A stretch of DNA of 64,000 nucleotides. Origin: Geomesophilobacter sediminis. Lineage in GTDB: Bacteria; Desulfobacterota; Desulfuromonadia; Geobacterales; Geobacteraceae. The translations under genes and the position numbers were made by a program. How positions within the stretch are numbered: position 1 is the stretch's first letter; every line of letters starts with the position of its first letter. Location: contig NZ_JAEMHM010000025.1 of assembly GCF_016458275.1 (NCBI RefSeq), forward strand, positions 1 to 64,000, given 5' to 3'. The notes beneath the pieces are model-generated. The model was not told the origin of the DNA, searched no databases, and saw only the letters and a program-made list of their open reading frames with translations. Below, piece after piece: positions 52,542 to 61,224 of this stretch.

Positions 52542-53564
52542 CTACATCCAGCTCGACAACAGCATTTTCACCCGGCGCAACAAGGCCGAAATACCGCACA
52601 GTTCCGCTTCCAGCTCCAGCAGTGCCATGTGCTCCCCATCCATGATTCTCGGCAGGAAGTGGTGGTCTCCGGGGAAGGCTATCCCCAGGTCAGTGGTCAT
52701 GGAGCTGGCGATGCCAAGGCGTTCCAGGGTACTGCGCGAATCACGGGTGTACTTGCCACTGGGGAAACAAAAGTGGACGAACCGGTCGCCTTCGACCTGA
52801 AGCAGGCGGGCAAGATGCCGTCGGTTATCGGCAACTTCAGACCCCATTGCTGTGTCGCTGAAATCGTGAAGGGTGTGATTATGGGTATGGAGTTGGATGT
52901 CGACTCCTTTCTCAAAGGCATCCCGAAGTTGGTCGCGCGACATGTAGTGAAAGGTCTTGTTATCGAAATACCGGGCAAAATCGATCCCGAGCGATTGCGC
53001 CAGCCGGCGCACCCTTTCCAGGCGTTCCTCAGACTCACCCTCCAACGAGACGGCTGCCGCGTAGATCCGATCATCGACGGGAACGGTGCCGACCAACCCG
53101 GACTCCGCCAGCATCTTCAAGTAACGCGCCATCACGTGCGGCACCGGCTGCTCCCGCACCAGGTTTGCCGTATCGCAGTAAAGGGTGGTCGGGATCCGGT
53201 GAGCCTGCAGAACGGGAAGCATGGCCTCATAGGTACTGTACCAACCGTCGTCGATGGTGATCACCACGGCGCACGGGGGGAGTTTCCCGTCACGCAGCCC
53301 GGCAACCGCCTCCTCCAGGGCGAGGACCGGATACCTCCACGTCTGCAGGTATTTGAATCTGCGGGCGAAGGTGCCGCGATTCATAAACATCCCGTCCCCG
53401 GGAAACCCTTCGTCGCCCAACCAGACGCCGTGATAGGCGAGAATCCGAACCCCGGTCCGGGTCAGGTAACGCGAAAGGGAAAAGAGCCCGGTGAGCTTCA
53501 GGGCAAACAGCAAAGCGAGCTTGACGCTCTTTCTCAGGTGGGCCGAGAAACCCTTTTTCGGCAT
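52542..53564 (-). CDS. polysaccharide deacetylase (NodB-type)
   Basis: A 340-residue CE4 enzyme. An N-terminal hydrophobic helix (about residues 14-31) anchors or exports it; the motifs AYHGVWL, VITIDDGWYSTYE (about 102-114) and QLHTHNHTLHD (about 220-230) carry the catalytic Asp and metal His. It removes acetyl groups from amino sugars in a glycan. GAGAGGAG precedes the ATG. It follows the 53577-54521 gene by 12 bases. Confidence 0.9.
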   Translation of the reverse strand: MPKKGFSAHLRKSVKLALLFALKLTGLFSLSRYLTRTGVRILAYHGVWLGDEGFPGDGMFMNRGTFARRFKYLQTWRYPVLALEEAVAGLRDGKLPPCAVVITIDDGWYSTYEAMLPVLQAHRIPTTLYCDTANLVREQPVPHVMARYLKMLAESGLVGTVPVDDRIYAAAVSLEGESEERLERVRRLAQSLGIDFARYFDNKTFHYMSRDQLRDAFEKGVDIQLHTHNHTLHDFSDTAMGSEVADNRRHLARLLQVEGDRFVHFCFPSGKYTRDSRSTLERLGIASSMTTDLGIAFPGDHHFLPRIMDGEHMALLELEAELCGISALLRRVKMLLSSWM

Positions 53565-53576
53565 GGAATTCTCCTC

Positions 53577-54521
53577 TCAGCGCTGCGCCCAGGACAGAAG
53601 CTGTGCGCGCGGCCACACCAGCAGGTAGCTGGTCGGCAAATACTTCCCTTCCTGGTAGAGCTTGACCCGGTTTCCGGACAGGTCCCGCCGGGTGGCGAGG
53701 TCAATGTCGGCCGGAGAAGAACCGACCCGTAGGAAAAAAGCTCCCCCCTGCAGGGGAAAACGCCGCAGGTAGGACAGCGTGGGAGTTATCTTCTCTACCG
53801 CCGGGTCGTAAAACCAACTGCTTCCGATCAGGCCGCGATACTCGGGGTGAAGGGACAAAAGCTCGGCGGCAAGTCGATAGCAGCGCTCCCAGCCGGACTC
53901 ATTGAAGGATCTCAGCATCGGCGTATGAAGATGCAGGGCGAGATAGGGAGCGATACGGCCCCGATGCTGCAGCGCCATTTTGGTAACCTGCAGCATCTGG
54001 CGCAACCCGTGCCGGAAGGCCAAAGATCTCGGAATCGCAGCGTATTTTTCGATCAGAGCAGCCCCTCCGGGTACCATTTCCAGCCGACAGATCCCGAGAT
54101 CCTTAAGGAAAAGATCGTGTTCCAGGGACATCGGCCGGGGTGAGTCGCCGGTAAGACCGGACACGATCCGCTGCAACTGCTCGAGAACCCCCTCCAGACA
54201 AGGTGCAGGCAGGGGATGCGCCAGAAATCGTTCCGGGAGCTCGGGAATCAGGAGGGCCAGGAGTATGGCTCCCCAAAGGTATTGCTCCCTCTCCTCCTGA
54301 GGCTTCACCTTGCGCCACCAACCCAAAGCTTCGACCGGAACCCGAAAATACTGATCTCCCGAGGCAGCGTCGAGGAGCCGGATCACCCAGCCGACTTCCT
54401 CCAGCACGGCATCGCGCCGGGGCACCGGGAGCTTCTCCAGCAGCTGCCGCAGGGGCTCTTTCCCCTGACGCGCGATCGCATCGAAGGGAAATGGTGAGCG
54501 GGGTTGCGTGCCAGAAGTCAT
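53577..54521 (-). CDS. protein of unknown family in glycan locus
   Basis: A 314-residue protein with no recognised domain. No signal peptide or clear membrane helix beyond a moderately hydrophobic LWGAILLALLIPEL (about residues 80-93). It has conserved-looking Trp/His/Arg residues in APYLALHLHTPMLRSFNESGWERCYRLAAELL (split here: HLHTPML near 188 and GWERCYRLA near 200), and a C-terminal beta-rich part ending in LVWPRAQLLSWAQR. It is co-transcribed with the deacetylase. It could be an acyl-transfer or glycan-binding enzyme, but no motif proves that. GGAG precedes the ATG. Confidence 0.6.
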   Translation of the reverse strand: MTSGTQPRSPFPFDAIARQGKEPLRQLLEKLPVPRRDAVLEEVGWVIRLLDAASGDQYFRVPVEALGWWRKVKPQEEREQYLWGAILLALLIPELPERFLAHPLPAPCLEGVLEQLQRIVSGLTGDSPRPMSLEHDLFLKDLGICRLEMVPGGAALIEKYAAIPRSLAFRHGLRQMLQVTKMALQHRGRIAPYLALHLHTPMLRSFNESGWERCYRLAAELLSLHPEYRGLIGSSWFYDPAVEKITPTLSYLRRFPLQGGAFFLRVGSSPADIDLATRRDLSGNRVKLYQEGKYLPTSYLLVWPRAQLLSWAQR

Positions 54522-54681
54522 AATCCGGGCTCCTTTCCGTGTCTCCCCAGTGCGGACCCTGCATTAGAGCAGACCAATCGGAATTATTTACCACCTGATC
54601 CCCCTGGGTCAACCCGTGATATGCCCGCCGCCCCGCTTCCGACGCGCAGTCTCGCTGCCCAAAGGTGGCGCCTCACCGGAC

Positions 54682-54709
54682 TTGACATGCCAATCCGAGG
54701 ATTTAGATT
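54682..54709 (+). promoter_or_regulatory. candidate promoter of the ACP operon
   Basis: TTGACA and TAGATT are separated by 16 bases in the 261-base divergent gap, about 75 bases upstream of the acyl carrier protein gene. The rest of 54522-54782 is AT-rich on the right side and has no gene. Confidence 0.5.
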
Positions 54710-54782
54710 TACATATCTCCCAGCCGTACATAGGCAGTTTTTCATTGGATAAAACAAAAAAACCAAGAGCGGAGACTCGGTG

Positions 54783-55037
54783 ATGCGCGAAATTATCTTG
54801 AAGGAGTTCATGGACGTCATGAGCCAAGCAAATGCGACACTTCGTACTGAACTATCCGATGAAGCAGTCTTGCTTGAAACCGGCATGGATTCTCTCGGTT
54901 TTGCCATTCTTGTTGCCCAACTGGAAACAAAGTTAGGCTACGATCCTTTCTCACTCATGGATCAACCCTATTATCCGGTAACGTTCGGTGACTTCGTTCA
55001 GATTTACGAGCGGTACCGGCCCGATGGGAACCTTTGA
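54783..55037 (+). CDS. acyl carrier protein
   Basis: An 84-residue carrier protein. The phosphopantetheine serine is in LETGMDSLGFAILV (Ser about residue 38, in the DSL motif). Helix 3 and the final YPVTFGDFVQIYERY match the family. It is not the housekeeping AcpP, which has a different flanking sequence and lies with fab genes. It stands first in an operon with an AMP-forming ligase and a reductase. GGAG lies 8 bases before the ATG. Confidence 0.92.
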   Translation: MREIILKEFMDVMSQANATLRTELSDEAVLLETGMDSLGFAILVAQLETKLGYDPFSLMDQPYYPVTFGDFVQIYERYRPDGNL

Positions 55038-55057
55038 AGCACCGTGAGGAAGCAACC

Positions 55058-56401
55058 ATGCTCTTGGAAAGAATGAAAAGCAGACGTGTCGATATACCGG
55101 TCTGGATCGGTCCGGACGGGAAGATACTATCCGCCCCCGAAATCGAGGTGCTGGTCACCGCTTTAAGATCGCGCCACGCCGGGCTGCAAGGAAGAAAAGT
55201 GGTGCTGCGTTGCAACAGCGATTTTCTGACGGCCAGGGCACTGCTAACCCTGGATGGCTTCTGCGCCGAACTGCTGCTGATCCACCCCGGCACCCCGGAG
55301 TCCGACTGCGCAGCGGTGGAAAGCGGTTTTGGTCCCGATGGGGTGCTGACCGACGCCGATTTCGCGGGGGACGATTCCCCGCCTGTCCCACACGTAAAGG
55401 GGGCAGCGGTTCCGGAGACCGTCACGAAATGGATGATCCCTACCTCAGGCACGACGCGGACGCCCCGGTTGATACCGCATGACTCCGCCTCGCTTTCGCG
55501 GACCGTGAAGTCGCCCGCGGCTGGTCTCCCCCACCACTGGGGGCTCATGTATGGCATTACCCGCTTTGCCGGTTTGCAGGTTTTTCTGCAAAGCCTTCTG
55601 GGAGGTGGGGTGCTCCTCTTCCCTCCTTCCGGGGCAAGTTTTCCGGAGAAGGTACGTTACCTCAGCGAGTGTGGCTGTACCGCTCTCTCCGCCACCCCGA
55701 CCCATTGGCGCAAGATCCTGATGACCCCCTTATCCGAGAGGCTTCGTTTGCAGCAGATCACCGTCGGTGGGGAGATTGTGGATCAGCCGCTGCTGGATCT
55801 CGTGAAGAGCCGGTTTCCCGAGGCGAGAGTGGTGCATATCTATGCTTCCACCGAGACCGGGGTCGGCTTCACCGTGAAGGACGGTCTTTCCGGCTTCCCT
55901 TGCTCCTGGCTGGCTGATGGGATCGAGAACGTCAGGATGAAAATTCACGACGGGACGCTCTGGCTCAAGATCCCGGGGCGGACCCTCTCTCCGACATGCG
56001 GCATCGTGGAGGTCGACGAGGAAGGGTACATCAACACCGGAGACTTGGTGTTGGTTGACAGTGACCGCGTCCGTTTCCTCGGCAGGATGAACGGAACGAT
56101 CAACGTCGGGGGAAACAAGGTCTCCCCGGAAGAGGTGGAGCAGGTGCTCCTGGCCCACCCCGCCGTTTTACTGGCCTCGGCACACGGGGCCCGCAACCCG
56201 ATTTCGGGGCAGATCGTGGTGGCGGAAGTCGCGCTGAAACCCGGGCATCATACGGTAGCGACGGAGATCGAGAAGGAGCTCCGTTTCTTCTGCCGCGAGC
56301 GGCTCGACCTGTACAAGGTCCCGGCACGGGTGACCCTTGTTGATGATCTGACGGTCAACGAAAGCGGGAAGATCACCAGGAGGCCGCAATGGACTGGGTA
56401 A
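55058..56401 (+). CDS. AMP-forming acyl/carrier-protein ligase (ANL family)
   Basis: A 447-residue adenylating enzyme, shorter than a typical acyl-CoA synthetase (~550). Core motifs: IPTSGTTRTPR (A3, with Arg in place of the usual Lys), YASTETG (A5), INTGDL (A7), RMNGTINVGGNKVSPEEVE (A8) and NESGKITRR (A10 Lys). It probably adenylates a carboxylic acid and loads it on the neighbouring carrier protein. The ATG at 55058 has GAGGA 7 bases upstream; a TTG at 55034 overlapping the ACP stop is the alternative. Confidence 0.88.
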   Translation: MLLERMKSRRVDIPVWIGPDGKILSAPEIEVLVTALRSRHAGLQGRKVVLRCNSDFLTARALLTLDGFCAELLLIHPGTPESDCAAVESGFGPDGVLTDADFAGDDSPPVPHVKGAAVPETVTKWMIPTSGTTRTPRLIPHDSASLSRTVKSPAAGLPHHWGLMYGITRFAGLQVFLQSLLGGGVLLFPPSGASFPEKVRYLSECGCTALSATPTHWRKILMTPLSERLRLQQITVGGEIVDQPLLDLVKSRFPEARVVHIYASTETGVGFTVKDGLSGFPCSWLADGIENVRMKIHDGTLWLKIPGRTLSPTCGIVEVDEEGYINTGDLVLVDSDRVRFLGRMNGTINVGGNKVSPEEVEQVLLAHPAVLLASAHGARNPISGQIVVAEVALKPGHHTVATEIEKELRFFCRERLDLYKVPARVTLVDDLTVNESGKITRRPQWTG

Positions 56402-57114
56402 TGGTAACCGGTGGGACGCGCGGGTTGGGGCTGGCCATCTGCAAGGAGTTGATCGCGGAGGGGTACCAGGTCGTGGCAATCGGTCGCGCCCTTTCCCCGG
56501 AGTTACAGGCGGAGCTGGACCACAGCGCCGGGCGCCTCAAGTTCGAGCGCTTCGACCTTTCTCAAACCGACGCCATCCACGACCTCGTTACCGGCTTGTG
56601 CCAGAGATACTCGGCGGCACCCTACGGGCTGGTCAACAATGCGGCTTTGGGCCTGGATGGGGTATTGGGAACGCAGCACGAACGGGAGATCCAGCAGCTC
56701 GTCGCGGTGAACGTGCTGGCGCCGATCCTCCTGACCAAATATGCGGTGCGCCAGATGATGACCCGGCGGCGCGGCCGGGTCATCAACATTTCGTCCATCA
56801 TCGCCAGTACCGGTTTCAGCGGTCTCTCCGTCTATGCAGCCACCAAGGCGGCCCTGGTCGGTTTCACGAAATCGCTGGCCCGCGAGGTAGGAAAGGCCGG
56901 CATCACGGTGAACGCCATCGCCCCGGGGTTTATGGCAACCGAGATGACCTCCTCGTTGCAGGGGGAAAAACTCGACTCGGTGGTGCGGCGGACCCCCTTG
57001 GGGCGCTTGGTGACGGTAAAGGACGTTGCCGCGGCGGCAGCTTATTTGATGGGAGAAAAAGGAGGGGCGGTCACCGGATCGGTGGTCACCATCGATGCCG
57101 GAAGCACCGCGTGA
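56389..57114 (+). CDS. 3-oxoacyl-ACP reductase-like SDR
   Basis: A 241-residue classical short-chain dehydrogenase of the FabG type. NAD(P) motif TGGTRGLG (residues 7-14), NNAALGLDG, catalytic Ser in INISS (about 135-139) and YAATK (Tyr-x3-Lys, about 150-154), PGFMATEM. It overlaps the ligase gene by 13 bases, so the ACP, ligase and reductase are one operon. It most likely reduces an acyl group on the carrier protein. No ketosynthase is present. Confidence 0.9.
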   Translation: MDWVMVTGGTRGLGLAICKELIAEGYQVVAIGRALSPELQAELDHSAGRLKFERFDLSQTDAIHDLVTGLCQRYSAAPYGLVNNAALGLDGVLGTQHEREIQQLVAVNVLAPILLTKYAVRQMMTRRRGRVINISSIIASTGFSGLSVYAATKAALVGFTKSLAREVGKAGITVNAIAPGFMATEMTSSLQGEKLDSVVRRTPLGRLVTVKDVAAAAAYLMGEKGGAVTGSVVTIDAGSTA

Positions 57115-57708
57115 AGTCGGCAGCCAGAGAGGGCCGGGGAAGGATCTCGCCGTAGAGCACAGTTAATCATGTCTAATTACAGTCAAAGCCGATAGCATTA
57201 ACCTTATTTTCCCCTAACTTGCCATACATCCTTCCAAAGATGCGATACATTGATGCAGTTACTGATCTGTATTACGTCACGCATCAGATCTTTGTCTCCC
57301 TTACATCGCCTGAATTTCATAAACATTCAATCTTATTCACCGATCTTGGGTTCAGGCATCAAAGCACAGATGGACTGGATTACCTAAATCTTCAATTTCT
57401 TTTTCTAATTCCTCGACCGCTTCAATTTTTCACGGTTTTCACTTCGAAGTATTAACTCATCCGGTTCTTTCTCGGAAAGCAGCATCTAGTTAGCCGGACC
57501 GCTCCGTGCGAGCCCCCCCATCCGTCGCGAGCCAAAAGTTGCTCTTAGCCTCACGCGTTTGCCCGTCCGCAGTTTACGATGTTGGAGGCCGCACGACCTG
57601 GGACACCATGACGGCCTCCAGACAAGGGAGGTGATTCCGATGTTTCCGTGAACCAGCGAGTTCACACCGTAAATGGTCGGTCCCCGTTTTCTACGAGTGG
57701 AGGAAGAG
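57115..57708 (+). promoter_or_regulatory. long AT-rich leader with hairpin and micro-ORF
   Basis: No protein gene is convincing in these 594 bases. The right part has an 8-bp stem, GGAGGCCG / CGGCCTCC (57584-57591 and 57612-57619), with a 20-base loop. It is followed by an unusually strong ribosome site, AAGGGAGGTGAT (57624-57635), and a three-codon frame ATG TTT CCG TGA (57640-57651). The true ribosome site of the next gene is GGAGGAAGAG just before 57709. A regulatory leader is inference. The 57219-57455 frame lacks any support. Confidence 0.45.
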
Positions 57709-59670
57709 ATGAATCGAAAACAAAGATGTCAACTTCTGGTAGCAATGATCTCCCTTCTGATGGCAATTTGTTGTGGCAGTGCATTCGGTGCGAGTATCTG
57801 GAGCGACGCGGCCGTGCCAGACACGACCGACGCAGGGCCAGACAGCGCGCTGGAAGTAGGGGTCAGGTTTTCCAGTGATGTCAACGGCTATATCACCGGG
57901 ATCCGCTTCTACAAGGAGGCCACCAATACCGGGACCCACGTCGGCAATCTCTGGAGGGCAGACGGAACGAGGCTCGCAACGGGAACTTTCACCAATGAGA
58001 CCGCCACCGGATGGCAACAGCTGAATTTCTCCGCACCGGTCCCAATAACTGCCGGGGCCGGGTACGTGGCGTCGTACCATACCGATAACGGCCACTACAG
58101 TTGCGACCAGCATTACTTTGAAACCGAAGGGGTAGATACCTATCCCCTGCATGCCCCAGCCAACCAGGCCTCGGCTCCTAACGGAGTCTATGCCTACGGT
58201 TCTTCCAGCACGTTCCCGACCACCGGGTTCAACAGCTCGAACTATTGGGTCGACGTCGTCTTTTCCACCAACCTCTGGTCGCCGACCACCGTTCCCGGGG
58301 TCATCGATTCCGGTCCGGACGATCCGGTCGAGCTGGGGGTCAGATTCAGTTCCACCACGGGCGGCTACGTGACGGGGGTCCGCTTTTACAAGGCCACGGC
58401 CAATACCGGAACCCATGTCGGCAATCTTTGGAACGGTTCCGGGCAACTTCTGGCCAGTGCGACGTTCAGCAACGAGACGGAATCGGGGTGGCAGGAGGTC
58501 CAATTCGCCTCCCCCGTCGCCATAACCGCCGATACTCCTTACGTCGTCTCCTACCACACGAGCGTCGGGCACTACAGTGACGACCAGTACTACTTCGAAT
58601 CCTCCGGAGTAGATGCTGCGCCACTGAACGCGCCCGGAGGCGGCCCCCCCAACGGGCTCTTTGCCTACGGTTCATCAAGCACCTTCCCTGCGAGCAGTTG
58701 GCATAGCTCCAACTACTGGGTAGACGTGGTATTTTCTCCCCGATCCGCAACCCCATCCCCTTCCATCAGCGGGGTAAGCGGCACCGTCAGCACGGGTCAG
58801 ATCCTCACCATCACCGGCTCCAACCTGGTCCAGGACAACAAGGTCGACTGGCACTCGTTTTTCCACGGGACCGCCTACAGTTTTGAAGGTTCCGACTTCT
58901 TTTCGGACCGTTACGTCTCGGGAACCGGCGATCCCGGCGCAACCTACGACACGAGCGTGAAGCTTTTAGGTAATCAGAGTGCCAAGTTCTACATCCCTTC
59001 CGCCACCACCTGTGTTCCCAACGTCGGTAACGGCGGCAGTGCCCCCTTGATCCGCAATACGTACTTCATGCGGGGCTACGTCAGGTACAGCGTCCCGGTG
59101 GACGGAGACAAGAAGACTTGGCCCGACAACCATCTCAAACTGTTCGGTGCCCAGACGAACGCAAGTCTCGCCTACATCCAACCGGCTACTGACGGCACGG
59201 TTCCGAGCTATTGGGTCGCAACGCTTAACGGCAACGGCACCTGGGCCGCCAACCCCGGCGGTACCTTCCAAAACGACCGTTGGTACCTGGTCGAGGTCGA
59301 ACAGTCCGCCGACACCTATACCGTCTGGGTCGACAACCAGCAGATCCTCTCGGTTCCCTTCACCCAGACCGGATCCCCGATGTACTACGAGCTGGGGATC
59401 ATCAACGCCTGCGTCTCCAACTATCCGGTGACCGCCTGGATCGACGGCTTCACCCTGTCACGCTTCCGGATCCATCCCGCCTCCACCATCGAGATCAGCG
59501 ACAACCCGACCTATGGCGCCGGAACGGTGAAATACCAGGAACCGGTCTATCTCAGCGATGGCTCGGTCCAGTTCAAGGCCGATTTCACCGGCCTCGGATC
59601 TGGGCCTTACTACCTCTTCGTAACCAATAACCGCCTGGCGAGGAGCAGCGCGTACAACCTGGGGCCATGA
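57709..59670 (+). CDS. secreted protein with two DUF4082 domains and lectin-like domain
   Basis: A 653-residue exported protein. Signal peptide about residues 1-26 (ending SAFGA). Two DUF4082 units follow (about 27-170 and 172-325), sharing GVRFSS, ITGIRFYKEATNTGTHVGNLW and YVASYHT / YVVSYHT. A short IPT/TIG-like segment (SGTVSTGQILTITGSN, about 340) leads into a concanavalin/LamG-like beta-sandwich (about 370-590). No anchor is visible at the C terminus. It may bind or process the glycan made by the locus. GGAGGAAGAG precedes the ATG at 57709. Confidence 0.82.
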   Translation: MNRKQRCQLLVAMISLLMAICCGSAFGASIWSDAAVPDTTDAGPDSALEVGVRFSSDVNGYITGIRFYKEATNTGTHVGNLWRADGTRLATGTFTNETATGWQQLNFSAPVPITAGAGYVASYHTDNGHYSCDQHYFETEGVDTYPLHAPANQASAPNGVYAYGSSSTFPTTGFNSSNYWVDVVFSTNLWSPTTVPGVIDSGPDDPVELGVRFSSTTGGYVTGVRFYKATANTGTHVGNLWNGSGQLLASATFSNETESGWQEVQFASPVAITADTPYVVSYHTSVGHYSDDQYYFESSGVDAAPLNAPGGGPPNGLFAYGSSSTFPASSWHSSNYWVDVVFSPRSATPSPSISGVSGTVSTGQILTITGSNLVQDNKVDWHSFFHGTAYSFEGSDFFSDRYVSGTGDPGATYDTSVKLLGNQSAKFYIPSATTCVPNVGNGGSAPLIRNTYFMRGYVRYSVPVDGDKKTWPDNHLKLFGAQTNASLAYIQPATDGTVPSYWVATLNGNGTWAANPGGTFQNDRWYLVEVEQSADTYTVWVDNQQILSVPFTQTGSPMYYELGIINACVSNYPVTAWIDGFTLSRFRIHPASTIEISDNPTYGAGTVKYQEPVYLSDGSVQFKADFTGLGSGPYYLFVTNNRLARSSAYNLGP

Positions 59671-59840
59671 AGCAGCACCAGGCCCAACGTGCAACATATT
59701 GAGCAATTGCGGCACCGAATCGAGCCTTGATCGGGGTGATCAAACGGACCTCGGCTCCGATAACTCCACGCGCCGCGATTCCGGCCGCAGCTGCTGCTCT
59801 GACGATGGGACCCCACCGGGGCCTCCGGCCACAAAATGTA

Positions 59841-59872
59841 GGGATGGGGCAACTGCCCCATCCCTTTTCTTT
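59841..59872 (+). terminator. intrinsic terminator
   Basis: GGGATGGGGCA / TGCCCCATCCC stem followed by TTTTCTTTT, downstream of the DUF4082 gene. The rest of 59671-60140 shows no gene. Confidence 0.88.
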
Positions 59873-60140
59873 TCCGCGGTCGGCAACCGCGGCCAGAAGG
59901 CACATGCTCGCCCAAGAAATTCCCTGCTCCGGACCGATTAAATTAGAGCAGAAAAATATACCTGTTAACATTAGCGAACGTTGATCATCCGATGCTCTGT
60001 GTTATCTACAACGGATGCATTTCGTCGCCCCATCCGCGCGCGAAACGCCAATCAAACGGGGCCGGCATGATCCTGGGTACGAGGACCGGTGGTATCGGGC
60101 GGGACCGGGGGGGACAAGCACCAAGGTGCGGGAGGAAACG

Positions 60141-61175
60141 GTGCTGGAGCAAGCGGAGACCAAAGCCAAGAGAAGTCACACCGGACCAGGCGGCCTCGTC
60201 TGGATCACCTGGGAGAACCAGGTCCGAAACGAATCGATGTCCCGCGTGCTCAACGCCCGGCTGTTCGTCATTACCGACCATGGCAACCGGCTGGCCCGCT
60301 ACCTGCGCTGCGGCTGGCGGACCGTCGCGGTGCTCAAGCAGGAGCAGCCGGCGGTGGTTTTCGCCCAAAACCCGTCCATCGTGCTGATACTTCTCCTGCT
60401 GGTGCTCCGGCCCCTGTTCGGATTTACCTTGGTGAGCGATGCGCACTACGTCGGGGTCAGATCGGTCCGAAGCAGGGCCTACCAGCGGCTGCTGGATACA
60501 TGCAACCAGATGGTCGACCTGGTGGTGGTAACGAACGCGGAGCATAAGCAGCATGTCGAGGCGATCGGCGGCAAGGCCGTCATCTGCGAAGACCCGCTCC
60601 CGGAGATCGAGGCCTACCGCGTCCGACGCGAGCCGGATTCGGTGCCGCGGGTTCTCTTCATCTGTTCCTTCGATACCGATGAACCGTTGGCCGTCGCTTT
60701 CGCTGCTGCCAGACGCCTCTTTCCCGATGGTTTCCGGATGCTCGTGACCGGGAACTACCGAAAGGGCGGCATCGACCCGAGGGATTTCCCCGAGCTCACC
60801 TTTTTGGGCTACCTCCCCAAGGCCGATTACTATGCGGAACTGTTCTACTGCGCGGTGGTCCTGGACCTGACCAATTACGAGGGGTGTCTGGTATGCGGTG
60901 CCTACGAGGCGATGGCGGCGGGAAAACCTCTGGTCACCTCGGACACCGCCGCCTTGAGGGCCTTCTTCACCCAAGGGACCATCTTCACCCGGCACGACGA
61001 ACGGGAAATTGCCGAGGCGATCAAAACCGCCTACCGCCGGCGCGACGAGCTAGAAAAGGCGATCGCCGTTTGGAAAGCGGAGATCCAGCAACACCAGCAG
61101 GCAAGGAAGCTCTCAATCCTGCGAAAACTTGGGGTGGATGAAGCCGAAGAAGTCTTCGCGCCGTCCCGGCAGTGA
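60141..61175 (+). CDS. glycosyltransferase (GT4-like, GT-B fold)
   Basis: A 344-residue glycosyltransferase. The N-terminal half carries a hydrophobic segment IVLILLLLVLRPLFGFTL (about residues 80-97); the C-terminal half shows the GT-B donor-site pattern LTFLGYLPKADYYAEL (about 225) and the EAMAAGKPLVTSDTAALR region (about 257-274) with the conserved Glu seven residues before the Lys. The GTG at 60141 has GGGAGG just upstream; the longer open frame to 60015 has no family similarity. It is the first gene of a tight run with the amidotransferase and the next glycosyltransferase. Confidence 0.82.
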   Translation: MLEQAETKAKRSHTGPGGLVWITWENQVRNESMSRVLNARLFVITDHGNRLARYLRCGWRTVAVLKQEQPAVVFAQNPSIVLILLLLVLRPLFGFTLVSDAHYVGVRSVRSRAYQRLLDTCNQMVDLVVVTNAEHKQHVEAIGGKAVICEDPLPEIEAYRVRREPDSVPRVLFICSFDTDEPLAVAFAAARRLFPDGFRMLVTGNYRKGGIDPRDFPELTFLGYLPKADYYAELFYCAVVLDLTNYEGCLVCGAYEAMAAGKPLVTSDTAALRAFFTQGTIFTRHDEREIAEAIKTAYRRRDELEKAIAVWKAEIQQHQQARKLSILRKLGVDEAEEVFAPSRQ

Positions 61176-61224
61176 CCGGCGCATCCGGCCACCAACAACC
61201 GACTTGAGGCAAAGGAGGTCCGCC

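Noticed and set aside
57219-57455. 78-residue plus-strand frame
   Set aside because: AT-rich, no ribosome site and no similarity recognised; a chance frame in a non-coding leader.
57480-57630. cyclic-dinucleotide (GEMM) riboswitch
   Set aside because: These are common in Geobacter, but the conserved GEMM core and tetraloop-receptor pattern could not be found here.
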